DNA of 38,274 nucleotides from an uncultured Actinomycetes bacterium (lineage in GTDB: Bacteria; Actinomycetota; Acidimicrobiia; Acidimicrobiales; Microtrichaceae), in the NCBI GenBank assembly GCA_903852755.1, contig CAINRS010000016.1:1-38274 (forward strand), read 5' to 3'. The notes beneath the pieces were generated by a model. The model was given only the letters and a program-made list of their open reading frames with translations, was not told the DNA's origin and made no database searches. Within the stretch, counting starts at the first letter, position 1. Every line of letters starts with the position of its first letter. Both the position numbers and the translations under genes were made by a program. This document shows, in pieces, positions 1-7,456 of the stretch.

Positions 1-1
1 A

Positions 2-1177
2 ATGGACTTCCGGCGGATCAACCAGCTCCCCCCGTACGTCTTCACGATCATCGACAGCCTCAAGGTCGCGGCCCGTCGTGACGGCGAGGACATCATCGAC
101 CTGGGATTCGGCAACCCGGACCTGCCATCACCCCAGATCGCCGTCGACAAGCTCGTCGAGGCCGCGAACAACAGTCGCAACCACCGGTACTCGTCGTCGC
201 GAGGGATCCCCCGGCTCCGTGAGGCAGCGGCCGACATGTACCGCCGACGCTTCGGCGTCGAACTCGACCCCGAGACCGAGGTCATCAACACGATCGGGGC
301 CAAGGAGGGCTTCAGTCACCTGATGTGGGTGCTGGTGCAGCCGCACGACGCTGCGCTCGTGCCCGCACCGAGCTACCCGATCCACATCTTCGCCCCGCTC
401 TTCGCCGGCGCGAACGTCCGGGAGATCCCGCTCGGGGTCGGCGAGGAGTTCTTCGACAACATGGTCCGCGCCTGGGAGTACAGCCACCCCAAGCCGCGGG
501 TCATCGTCCTGTCGTTCCCGCACAACCCGACGACCACGTGCGTCGACCTGCCGTTCATGCAGCGGGTCGTCGACTTCGCCCGTGAGCGCGACGTCGTCCT
601 GGTCCACGACAACGCGTACGCCGACCTGGGCTTCGACGGGTACCGGCCGCCCTCGATCCTGCAGGCCGACGGTGCCAAGGAGGTCGCCGTCGAGCTCTAC
701 TCGATGACGAAGTCGTTCTCCATGGCGGGTTGGCGGGTGGCGTTCCTCGTCGGCAACCGCGAGGTCGTGGCGGCGCTCGCCAAGCTCAAGTCGTACCTCG
801 ACTACGGGACGTTCCAGCCGATCCAGATCGCCGCGACCGTCACGCTCAACGAGGCGGTCGACTACCCGAGCGAGGCCAACGCCGTCTACCAGGTCCGACG
901 TGATGCGCTCTGCGACGGCCTGGCTCGGATCGGCTGGGAGATCGAACCGCCGATGGGCACCATGTTCGCCTGGGCGCCGATCCCTGAGCCCTACCGTGAC
1001 CTGGGGTCGGTCGAGTTCGCCTCGATGCTCGTCCAGGAGGCCCAGGTGGCGGTGTCGCCGGGGGTCGGGTTCGGTCCGGGAGGTGAGGGACACGTCCGGT
1101 TCGCCCTGATCGAGAACGAGCAGCGGATCAACCAAGCGGTCCGCAACCTCAAGCGGGCCCTGCCGAAGCTCGGCTGA
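2..1177 (+). CDS. Class I/II pyridoxal-phosphate aminotransferase, AlaC-like
   Basis: A 391-residue fold-type I aminotransferase that probably moves an amino group between an amino acid such as alanine or glutamate and a 2-oxo acid in the cytoplasm. Visible marks are GFGNPD (35-40) near the N terminus, NPTT (175-178), the HDNAYADLGF loop (202-211) and SMTKSFSMAGWR (234-245), with Lys237 as the expected Schiff-base lysine. The length is usual for the family. The N terminus (FRRINQLPPYVF) resembles the usual start, so ATG at base 2 is plausible, but the window opens there and an upstream start cannot be excluded. In related proteins the substrate is often unproven (alanine, LL-diaminopimelate or aspartate-type), so no exact reaction is given. 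An ACT-domain protein lies downstream behind a hairpin. Confidence 0.88.
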   Translation: MDFRRINQLPPYVFTIIDSLKVAARRDGEDIIDLGFGNPDLPSPQIAVDKLVEAANNSRNHRYSSSRGIPRLREAAADMYRRRFGVELDPETEVINTIGAKEGFSHLMWVLVQPHDAALVPAPSYPIHIFAPLFAGANVREIPLGVGEEFFDNMVRAWEYSHPKPRVIVLSFPHNPTTTCVDLPFMQRVVDFARERDVVLVHDNAYADLGFDGYRPPSILQADGAKEVAVELYSMTKSFSMAGWRVAFLVGNREVVAALAKLKSYLDYGTFQPIQIAATVTLNEAVDYPSEANAVYQVRRDALCDGLARIGWEIEPPMGTMFAWAPIPEPYRDLGSVEFASMLVQEAQVAVSPGVGFGPGGEGHVRFALIENEQRINQAVRNLKRALPKLG

Positions 1178-1190
1178 CCGCCCGGCGCCC

Positions 1191-1217
1191 GTGACGGGCC
1201 CGAAACGGACCCGTCAC
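1191..1217 (+). terminator. Possible terminator hairpin after the aminotransferase
   Basis: An 8-bp perfect inverted repeat (GTGACGGG ... CCCGTCAC) with an 11-base loop lies 14 bases after the aminotransferase stop codon. There is no T-run, as is common in high-GC actinobacteria. It argues against GTG 1191, which sits inside the stem, as the start of the next gene. Confidence 0.4.
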
Positions 1218-1227
1218 ACCGTGTCGG

Positions 1228-1233
1228 TAGTGT
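1228..1233 (+). promoter_or_regulatory. Candidate -10 (TAGTGT) for the ACT-domain gene
   Basis: TAGTGT is followed by 8 bases and then GTG 1242. This fits a leaderless or near-leaderless transcript, as at several other genes in the window. No convincing -35 element is visible. Confidence 0.4.
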
Positions 1234-1241
1234 CGGAACCC

Positions 1242-1847
1242 GTGGCCGTCTTCGTCCTGCGTGTCTGGCTCCCCGACCGACCGGGCGGCCTGGGTGCCGT
1301 CGCGTCCCGGGTGGGTGCAGTCGGCGGCGACGTCGTGGGCATCGAGATCATCGAACGGGGTGGCGGGCGAGCGGTCGACGACCTGGTCGTGGAGATCCCC
1401 GGGGCCGAACTGCTCGAGCTGCTGCTCAAGGAGGTGAACCAGGTCGACGGCGTCGACGTCGAGGACGTGCGGGCGGTCGACCGTGCCCCGGTCGACCTGG
1501 CGGTTGCCGCGCTCGAGGTCGCTGCCCGTGTGGCGTCCACGACGTCTGCGGGGGCCCGGACCGACGAGCTCCTCGCCGGCGTCGTCGAGCTCGTCCACGC
1601 GGACTGGGTGGCGGTGGCCGACCCGATGGCGGGGGAGCTGTCGGCCTCGGTCGGTGCGGAGCTGCCGTCCGAGGCCTGGATCGTGGCCTTCGCCGCCGGC
1701 GTTCCCGCCGGCACCGACCCGGCCGGCGTGCCGGAGCTCGTGGTCAGCTCGCTCGGCGACGGCCGGGTCCTCGTCGCCGGGCGGTCCTCGTCGCCCTTCC
1801 GGACCCGCGAACGCGACCTCGTCCACTCGCTCGCCCGTCTGGCCTGA
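1242..1847 (+). CDS. ACT-domain protein with a C-terminal GAF-like region
   Basis: The first 75 or so residues form an ACT domain, a small-molecule (usually amino-acid) sensing fold: a beta strand VFVLRVWL, then the DRPGGLGAVASRVGAVGGD turn and helix, then strands IEIIE and DDLVVEI. The remaining 120 residues look like a degenerate GAF-type sensor domain with no catalytic motif. It may regulate or sense amino-acid metabolism, fitting the aminotransferase upstream, but the ligand is unknown. Start choice: the open frame extends back to GTG 1191, but that codon lies in a hairpin. GTG 1242 sits 8 bases after a TAGTGT -10-like element and begins exactly at the ACT strand; GTG 1221 and 1230 are alternatives. 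The gene ends 12 bases before the convergent glpK. Confidence 0.7.
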   Translation: MAVFVLRVWLPDRPGGLGAVASRVGAVGGDVVGIEIIERGGGRAVDDLVVEIPGAELLELLLKEVNQVDGVDVEDVRAVDRAPVDLAVAALEVAARVASTTSAGARTDELLAGVVELVHADWVAVADPMAGELSASVGAELPSEAWIVAFAAGVPAGTDPAGVPELVVSSLGDGRVLVAGRSSSPFRTRERDLVHSLARLA

Positions 1848-1859
1848 CCGGCCACGGGC

Positions 1860-3356
1860 TCAGTCCTCGCTCCACCCCCGGGACCGTTCGACGCCCGCCC
1901 GCCAGCGACGGTGGGCCTCGTCGGCGACGGCCCGGTCGCCACGCGGTTCCACCACGGCGTCCGGTGTCCAGGTCGCAGCGATCTCCCCGGCGTCGGACCA
2001 CACCCCGGCGCCGAGCCCGGCCAGGTAGGCCGCACCGAGTGCCGTGGAGTCCTGGGTCGCGGAGCGTTCGATCGTGACGCCGAGCTGGTCGGCCTGCACC
2101 TGGAGCAGCAGCCCCATCGCACTCGCACCACCGTCGACCCGCAGCCGGCCCAGCGGCCGGCCGGACGCGGCCGTCATGGCCTCGACGACGTCCCGGGTCT
2201 GGAAGGCCATCGACTCGACGGTCGCCCGGGCCAGGTGCGCCCGGGTGGTGCCCCGGGTGATGCCGAGCACCGTGCCACGGGCCCGGGGATCCCAGTACGG
2301 CGACCCGAGTCCGGTGAAGGCCGGGACGAGCACCACGCCGCCGCTGTCGGGGACCGACTCCGCGAGTGGACCGCACTCTGCGGCGTCGGTGAGCACGCCG
2401 AGCCCGTCGCGGAGCCACTGCACCGCCGAACCGGTGGAGAAGATGGCGCCCTCGAGGGCGAAGTGCGTCACGCTCGAACGGTCGGGCTGTCCGAGGACCG
2501 CTCCGGGCACCTGCCACGCGACCGTCGTGAGCAGGCCCTCGGTGGGCTCGGGGCAGGTCTCGCCGACGTTGAGCAGCACGAACGACCCGGTCCCGTAGGT
2601 GTTCTTTGCCATGCCCGGTTCGGTGCACGCCTGTCCGAACAGGGAGGACTGCTGGTCGCCGATGATGCCGCTGAGGGGGATGCCCTCGGGCAGCGGCAGC
2701 CCGGACCGGATCCGGCCGACCGCACCGGCGGACGGTCGGACCTCTGCGAGGGCCGACCGGGGGACCGAGAAGAGCTCGCACAGGTCGTCGGACCACTCGC
2801 CCCGACGGATGTCGTAGAGCATCGTGCGGCTCGCGTTGGACGGATCGGTGACGTGCTCACCGGTCAGGTTCCACGCCAGCCAGGAGTCGATGGTGCCGAC
2901 TGCAAGGTCGGCGCCCGGATCCAGGTCGCCGTGGCGCAGCAGCCACTCGATCTTGGTCGCGGAGAAGTACGGATCGAGGACCAGTCCCGTGACCTCTCGG
3001 ACCCGCTCGAGCTCCCCGGCGGCGGTGAGCTCGTCGCAGCGCTCGGTGGTCCGGCGGTCCTGCCAGACGAGGGCCCGGTGCAGCGGTTGGCCGGTGCGGC
3101 GATCCCAGACGACCACGGTCTCGCGCTGGTCGGTGATCCCGACCGCGACCACGGGTTCGTCGACGGAGCGGACCGTCTCGTCGAGGACCGCCAGGGTGGC
3201 GTCGAGGATCTCGGCAGCGTCGTGCTCGACCCAGCCCGGCCGGGGGAAGTGCTGGGTGAACTCCCGGTAGGTGGAGGCCACCGGTCGTCCCGAGGTGTCC
3301 ACGGCGAGCGCCCGCACCCCGGTGGTTCCCTCGTCGATGGCGATCACGACCGGCAC
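1860..3356 (-). CDS. glpK: Glycerol kinase
   Basis: Phosphorylates glycerol to sn-glycerol 3-phosphate with ATP (FGGY family; cytoplasmic). Seen in the sequence: N-terminal phosphate-binding loop IDEGTTGVRA, WVEHDA, the GITDQRE motif, WQDRRT, IIGDQQSSLFGQ, YGTGSF and the C-terminal VDGGASAM glycine motif. With GTG 3356 the product is 498 residues, the normal family length. The open frame continues about 100 codons upstream, but that part reads antisense to pfkA and is rejected. GTG 3347 is a second possible start. GTG 3356 lies 7 bases after TATCGT on this strand, which fits leaderless transcription. It diverges from pfkA across only 36 bases, placing glycerol entry and the committed step of glycolysis back to back. 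Confidence 0.92.
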   Translation of the reverse strand: MPVVIAIDEGTTGVRALAVDTSGRPVASTYREFTQHFPRPGWVEHDAAEILDATLAVLDETVRSVDEPVVAVGITDQRETVVVWDRRTGQPLHRALVWQDRRTTERCDELTAAGELERVREVTGLVLDPYFSATKIEWLLRHGDLDPGADLAVGTIDSWLAWNLTGEHVTDPSNASRTMLYDIRRGEWSDDLCELFSVPRSALAEVRPSAGAVGRIRSGLPLPEGIPLSGIIGDQQSSLFGQACTEPGMAKNTYGTGSFVLLNVGETCPEPTEGLLTTVAWQVPGAVLGQPDRSSVTHFALEGAIFSTGSAVQWLRDGLGVLTDAAECGPLAESVPDSGGVVLVPAFTGLGSPYWDPRARGTVLGITRGTTRAHLARATVESMAFQTRDVVEAMTAASGRPLGRLRVDGGASAMGLLLQVQADQLGVTIERSATQDSTALGAAYLAGLGAGVWSDAGEIAATWTPDAVVEPRGDRAVADEAHRRWRAGVERSRGWSED

Positions 3357-3392
3357 GACGGGGACGATACCTCTCCCCGGTAGCCTCCGGTC
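3357..3392. promoter_or_regulatory. Divergent promoter gap glpK/pfkA
   Basis: The 36-bp gap holds two outward -10-like hexamers: TATCGT on the reverse strand (3369-3364), 7 bases before the glpK GTG, and TAGCCT on the forward strand (3381-3386), 6 bases before the pfkA ATG. Upstream promoter contacts of each would fall within or across the other gene's start, so the two promoters probably compete for polymerase. Confidence 0.5.
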
Positions 3393-4427
3393 ATGCGCAT
3401 CGGCGTCCTCACCTCGGGTGGCGACTGCCCCGGTCTCAACGCCGTGATCCGGGCGCTCGTCCGCGTCGTGGAGCGGACCCACGGCGGGTCCGTTGTCGGG
3501 TTCCGCAACGCCTGGCAGGGTGTGCTGGAGGACGACTGGGAGGTGCTCGACGTCGCCCGGTGCCGGGGGATCCTGCCGCGGGGCGGGACGATCATCGGGA
3601 CCTCCAGGGTCCAGCCCTACGCGCGCGACGACGGGGTGGAGCTGGTCCGCCGGTCGATGGAGCGCCACTCACTCGACGGATTCGTCGTCATCGGGGGTGA
3701 GGGGTCCCTGAGCTGTGCCGCCGACCTGGTCGTCGACGGTGTGCCGTGCATCGGCGTGCCCAAGACGATCGACAACGACGTCGTCGGCACCGAGCTCACG
3801 TTCGGCTTCGACACCGCCGTGAGCATCTGCACCTCGGCCATCGACCGGCTCCACACCACCGCCGAGGCGCACGACCGGGTGATGGTGGTCGAGGTCATGG
3901 GCCGGAAGGTGGGCCACATCGCCCTGCGGGCCGGGATCGCCGGTGGTGCGACGATGGTCCTGGTCCCCGAGGTGCCCTTCGACATCGACGAGGTGGCCGG
4001 GGCGCTGCGCCGCCGTCACGACGGGGTGAGCTTCGCGTCGATCGTCGTGGTGGCCGAGGGCGCCGTGCCCGTGCCCGGGACGCTCGAGGTCCCCGAGTAC
4101 CGGACCGACGAGTTCGGCCACCAGCGCCTCGGCGGCATCTCGCACCTGCTCGCAGCGGAGATCGAGGAACGGACCGGCATCGAGACCAGGGTGACGATCC
4201 TCGGGCACGTGCAGCGGGGTGGCTCGCCGACGGCCTTCGACCGTGTGCTCGCCACCAGGTTCGGCGCTGCGGCCGCCGACGCCGCCGCTGCCGGCTCCTG
4301 GGGGACGATGGTCGGACTGGCCGCGGACCGCGTCGTCGAGGTCCCGCTCGCCGAGGTCGCGCGCCGGCGGCGGCCGGTGGACCTCCACCTGTACGAGCGG
4401 GTCGCCCGCCCGTTCTTCGCGTCCTGA
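3393..4427 (+). CDS. pfkA: 6-phosphofructokinase, actinobacterial ATP type
   Basis: Phosphorylates fructose 6-phosphate to fructose 1,6-bisphosphate, the committed step of glycolysis. The 344-residue protein starts with the nucleotide loop GVLTSGGDCPGLNAVIRA. GGEGS (101-105) and PKTIDND (123-129) match the E. coli numbering exactly. Gly104 with Lys124 is the mixed signature known from actinobacterial ATP-dependent enzymes; pyrophosphate-dependent enzymes have Asp104 with Lys124, and E. coli has Gly at both. Asp127 is the expected catalytic base. The signature favours ATP, but the phosphoryl donor is inferred. ATG 3393 is 6 bases after TAGCCT with no Shine-Dalgarno sequence, so it is probably leaderless. 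The gene ends convergent with the lipoprotein gene. Confidence 0.92.
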   Translation: MRIGVLTSGGDCPGLNAVIRALVRVVERTHGGSVVGFRNAWQGVLEDDWEVLDVARCRGILPRGGTIIGTSRVQPYARDDGVELVRRSMERHSLDGFVVIGGEGSLSCAADLVVDGVPCIGVPKTIDNDVVGTELTFGFDTAVSICTSAIDRLHTTAEAHDRVMVVEVMGRKVGHIALRAGIAGGATMVLVPEVPFDIDEVAGALRRRHDGVSFASIVVVAEGAVPVPGTLEVPEYRTDEFGHQRLGGISHLLAAEIEERTGIETRVTILGHVQRGGSPTAFDRVLATRFGAAAADAAAAGSWGTMVGLAADRVVEVPLAEVARRRRPVDLHLYERVARPFFAS

Positions 4428-4450
4428 GCGTCGGCGATCCGGCGGCTCAG
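4424..4450. terminator. Possible bidirectional terminator between pfkA and the lipoprotein gene
   Basis: An inverted repeat CTGAGC ... GCTCAG spans both convergent stop codons, with a further CGG/CCG pairing inside. There is no T-run. It is a weak but well-placed candidate for ending both transcripts. Confidence 0.3.
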
Positions 4451-5127
4451 CCGCAGGTGGTCTCGACCTCGGCCCGTCGTCGGGTGAGCTGGTCGAGGGT
4501 CTCCGGTGCCAGCGCCTCGCTGGCCAGTTCCTCGCCGGTGGGCAGCAGCGACGCGAAGTCGCACACCGTGGCGGCGTCGACGTCGCCCCGTTGCGGTGTG
4601 CTGGCCCGCACCGGCTCGCCGTCGACCAGGAACCGCACGGGCTGGTCGGCCCGGTCCTGGGTGGCGGTCAGGACCAGTTGGCCGAGTGCCAGCTGCCGGG
4701 AGGTGCCGGCGAGCTCGTCGAACGCCCCGGAGAGGTTCACCCGGATGCCGCTCGGGGTCTGTTCGACGCCGAGCAGCTCGGTGCCGATCGGGATCGAGTT
4801 GGACAGGTCACCCTCGAGGTTCGCCGACGGGTCGATCAGGGCGGAGAGGACCGTGGACAGGCTGCGGTCGGCCACGGGCCGGCCCGCCGGAACCAGGTTC
4901 TGGTCCTCGACGTACCACACGACCGACTCGAGCGGGCCGCTCGGCACGGTGGTCGTCGCTGGAGCGGTGGAGGTGGGTGCCACCGGGAGGGCGCGCGGCC
5001 GGTCGTCGGTCCGGATCCCGCACCCCGACGTGGCGGGGGACGCAGCCACGGTCATCGCTGCCAGCACCGTCACCGCCGCCGCCCGGAGTGGGCGGGGACG
5101 GTCTCCGCCCGGCCGAGTCGTCGTCAC
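4447..5127 (-). CDS. GerMN-domain lipoprotein, short LpqB-like partner of MtrAB
   Basis: A 226-residue exported protein. Residues 1-36 are a basic region, a hydrophobic stretch and a lipobox-like TSGC, with Cys36 as the expected lipidation site. A Thr/Pro/Ala linker follows, then a GerMN-like domain (about 70-180: VVWYVEDQNLVP, SALIDPS, SIPIGTELLGV, IRVNLSGAFDEL, LGQLVLTATQ). It is third in mtrA-mtrB-lipoprotein order, where actinobacteria usually carry LpqB, which modulates the MtrB sensor. LpqB is normally near 550-600 residues with a beta-propeller after the GerMN domain; that part is missing here. Its GTG start overlaps the mtrB stop by 4 bases (GTGA), implying coupled translation. The function is inferred from domain and position. 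Confidence 0.75.
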   Translation of the reverse strand: MTTTRPGGDRPRPLRAAAVTVLAAMTVAASPATSGCGIRTDDRPRALPVAPTSTAPATTTVPSGPLESVVWYVEDQNLVPAGRPVADRSLSTVLSALIDPSANLEGDLSNSIPIGTELLGVEQTPSGIRVNLSGAFDELAGTSRQLALGQLVLTATQDRADQPVRFLVDGEPVRASTPQRGDVDAATVCDFASLLPTGEELASEALAPETLDQLTRRRAEVETTCG

Positions 5128-6707
5128 GGCGGGCCCCCCGTGGGATCGGTGACCGGAACCGCCTGGTGCTCCCCGGTGAGCGTGAGGGCGCTGGCGGCCT
5201 CCGGGGTCGCCGCGGCCAGGTCCCCCTCGGGCTCGTCCTCGTCGAGTTCGATGTAGGGCAGTTCGACCACGAAGCACGCTCCCTCCCCGCCGTCCGTGCG
5301 GTCGCCGACCCACACCCGTCCGCCCTGGAGCGCCGCGTGCTCGGCGGCCAGCGCGAGACCCAGGCCCACACCGATGTCGGCACCACGGCTGCCTCCCTGG
5401 TCGCCGCGGTTGAAGCGGTCGAAGATCCGCTCGCGCTCGTCGAGGGGCACGCCGGGTCCGGAGTCCTCGACCCCCACCCGCACCGTCAGCTCGTCGAAGG
5501 GGTTGAACGGATCGGGGTCGTGGCGCTCGATCCAGACGTTGGTCGGTCCGTCGGCGTAGCGGTCGGCGTTGTGCAGGTAGTTCGCCAGGATCCGCACCAG
5601 CCGCCGCTTGTCGCACGAGATCACCAGGTCGTCGAGTTCCGGATCGGCATCCACGGTGAGTTCGGGGTAGCCCAGGTTGGACACCGTCGCCCGGACGAGC
5701 GGGATGATCGCAACCTCCTCCGGCTCGTAGCGGACCGCTCCGGCGTCGAACCGGGAGATCTCGAGGAGGTCCTCGACGAGCTGGGTGAACCGGTCGACGT
5801 CGGCGGCGAGCAGGTCGAGCGCGTGCTGGGCGCGTTCGGGCATCTCGTCGCGGTTGTTCTGCAGGACGTGGATCCCGGCGTTGAGGGTGGTGAGCGGTGA
5901 CCGGAGCTCGTGGCTGACGTCGCTCGCGAATCGGGCGTCGCGGTCGATCCGCTCCTGCAGGGCGTCCACCATCGCGTTGAAGTTCCGGGCCAGGGGAGCG
6001 AGGTCCCGGTCGCTCGCGTAGTCCCGCTCGTCGATCCGCGTGTCGAGTTGGCCGACGGCCACCGCCTCGGCGGCCTCGCTGATGCGTGACAGCGGTCGGA
6101 GCGTGAGTCCGCTCGCCCAGTAGCCGAGGACCCCGGCAGCGACGGTTGTGAGGAACGTGGCCAGGGCCAGGGCGACGATCAGGCTCCGCAGGCCGCTCGT
6201 GATGTCGTCGAGCCGGTAGACCTCGAAGTACCCCGACTGCGGTGCGGTGAGCGGGACGCCGACGGCGACGAGCGTCTGGTTCTCGAGTTCGAAGCGCATC
6301 AGTGCGGGGTTGCGCAGCTCGACCACCTGGTCCTTGAGCTGCCGGGGCAGCACGTCGAAGCCGAACCGCTGGTCCACCGACACCGAGACCGGGCGACCGT
6401 CCGCACCGCTGGTCACGATCGAGGGCTTGCCGGCATCCGACAGCGACGAGAGCACCGCCTGGGTGTCGGTCGACGAGCCGAGCGCCGCATCGACCACCGC
6501 GGCGTTGCCCACCGCCCGGCTCGAGACCGATTCCTCCCGCTGGTTCACCAGCGTCTGCTGGGTGATGGTGACGGTGAGGACCCCGAGCACGACCGACAGG
6601 ACGAGCGTGACGAGGACGACCGCCAGGGTGATCCGGCTCCGCAGTCCGGTCTCGAGCCCGGGTCCCGGGGCACCCGCCCGGGTCGGCTCCTCGTCGGTCG
6701 CGCTCAC
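5124..6707 (-). CDS. mtrB: Sensor histidine kinase, MtrB-like
   Basis: Membrane sensor of a two-component system, 527 residues. Order of parts: TM helix 1 (about 26-49), extracellular sensor segment (50-172), TM helix 2 (about 174-200), HAMP linker (201-255), dimerisation helix SHELRSPLTTL with phospho-acceptor His266, and an ATPase domain with N-box NYLHNADRYA (376-385), DSGPGVP (415-421) and GVGLGLALA (446-454). MtrB in actinobacteria links envelope and division state to MtrA. The start is GTG 6707, four bases after the mtrA stop, with GAGGAA immediately upstream. It overlaps the downstream lipoprotein gene by 4 bases. The MtrB assignment rests on layout and on the lipoprotein neighbour; another HAMP kinase subfamily is possible. 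Confidence 0.85.
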   Translation of the reverse strand: MSATDEEPTRAGAPGPGLETGLRSRITLAVVLVTLVLSVVLGVLTVTITQQTLVNQREESVSSRAVGNAAVVDAALGSSTDTQAVLSSLSDAGKPSIVTSGADGRPVSVSVDQRFGFDVLPRQLKDQVVELRNPALMRFELENQTLVAVGVPLTAPQSGYFEVYRLDDITSGLRSLIVALALATFLTTVAAGVLGYWASGLTLRPLSRISEAAEAVAVGQLDTRIDERDYASDRDLAPLARNFNAMVDALQERIDRDARFASDVSHELRSPLTTLNAGIHVLQNNRDEMPERAQHALDLLAADVDRFTQLVEDLLEISRFDAGAVRYEPEEVAIIPLVRATVSNLGYPELTVDADPELDDLVISCDKRRLVRILANYLHNADRYADGPTNVWIERHDPDPFNPFDELTVRVGVEDSGPGVPLDERERIFDRFNRGDQGGSRGADIGVGLGLALAAEHAALQGGRVWVGDRTDGGEGACFVVELPYIELDEDEPEGDLAAATPEAASALTLTGEHQAVPVTDPTGGPP

Positions 6708-6711
6708 TTCC

Positions 6712-7392
6712 TCAGGGCTGGAGCTTGTAGCCCAGCCCGCGCACGGTCACCACGTGCTGGGGGTTGGCGGGGTCGGTCTCGACCTTGGTGCGGAGCCGAC
6801 GGACGTGGACGTCGACGAGTCGGCTGTCGCCGTCGACCCCGTGCCCCCAGACCTTGTCGAGCAGATCCTCGCGTGAGAACACGGTGCCGGGATGGTTGGC
6901 GAGCTCGACGAGCAGGCGGAACTCGGTCTTGGTCAGGTGGACGGGTTCGCCGTCCATGGTCACGACTCCCTCCTGGGGGATCACCTCGAGGTTGCCGAAG
7001 AGCAGCCGGGGGTTCCCCGTCACGACCGGGCGCGCCCGGCGGAGCAGCGCCCGGATCCGGGCCGAGAGCTCCTTGGGTGCGAACGGTTTGGTCAGGTAGT
7101 CGTCCGCACCGGCCTCCAGTCCGGCGACGACGTCGTGGGTGTCGGCCCGGGCCGTGACCATGACGATCGGCACGTCGCTCTGCCGGCGGATCGACCGGCA
7201 CACCTCGAAGCCGTCCATCCCCGGCAGCATGATGTCGATCAGCACGACGTCGGCCGACTGCTCGGCGAAGGCGCCGATGGCCTGCTCGCCGGTCTCGGCC
7301 TCGGTCACCTGCCAGCCCTCGTCCTCGAGGGCGAGCTTGACCGATGTCCGGATGCGTTCGTCGTCTTCGACGGTCAGGATGCGCGTAGCCAC
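6712..7392 (-). CDS. mtrA: Response regulator, OmpR/PhoB family, MtrA-like
   Basis: A 226-residue DNA-binding response regulator. The receiver domain (4-118) shows acidic VEDDE near the N terminus, phospho-acceptor Asp53 in LIDIMLPGMDG, Thr80 in MVTARAD and Lys102 in LTKPFAPKEL. The C-terminal winged helix (about 128-226) contains LTKTEFRLLVELANHPG, SREDLLDKVWG and the VHVRRLRTKVE recognition helix. It is paired with the MtrB-like kinase 4 bases downstream. Two starts fit: ATG 7410 and GTG 7392. GTG 7392 is preferred because the receiver domain begins at once and a -10-like GAGAAT ends 6 bases before it; ATG 7410 would add six residues. Confidence 0.88.
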   Translation of the reverse strand: MATRILTVEDDERIRTSVKLALEDEGWQVTEAETGEQAIGAFAEQSADVVLIDIMLPGMDGFEVCRSIRRQSDVPIVMVTARADTHDVVAGLEAGADDYLTKPFAPKELSARIRALLRRARPVVTGNPRLLFGNLEVIPQEGVVTMDGEPVHLTKTEFRLLVELANHPGTVFSREDLLDKVWGHGVDGDSRLVDVHVRRLRTKVETDPANPQHVVTVRGLGYKLQP

Positions 7393-7404
7393 GGGGGCAT
7401 TCTC
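7393..7404 (-). promoter_or_regulatory. Candidate leaderless promoter of mtrA
   Basis: Reverse-strand GAGAAT (7404-7399) ends 6 bases before GTG 7392. The A at position 2 and T at position 6 of the hexamer match the most conserved -10 bases. No Shine-Dalgarno sequence is present. The rest of the gap to 7456 shows no clear motif. Confidence 0.35.
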
Positions 7405-7456
7405 GCCCATCGGAGACCCCGCTGCCCGCCATCGCAGCGTGGGCGACGCCGTGGAC

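Noticed and set aside
1911-3383. Forward open frame opposite glpK
   Set aside because: Antisense to a clear glycerol kinase; composition is typical of a high-GC shadow.
5128-5616. N-terminal extension of the GerMN lipoprotein
   Set aside because: It would read through mtrB in another frame; the true start is the GTGA overlap at 5127, followed by a signal sequence.
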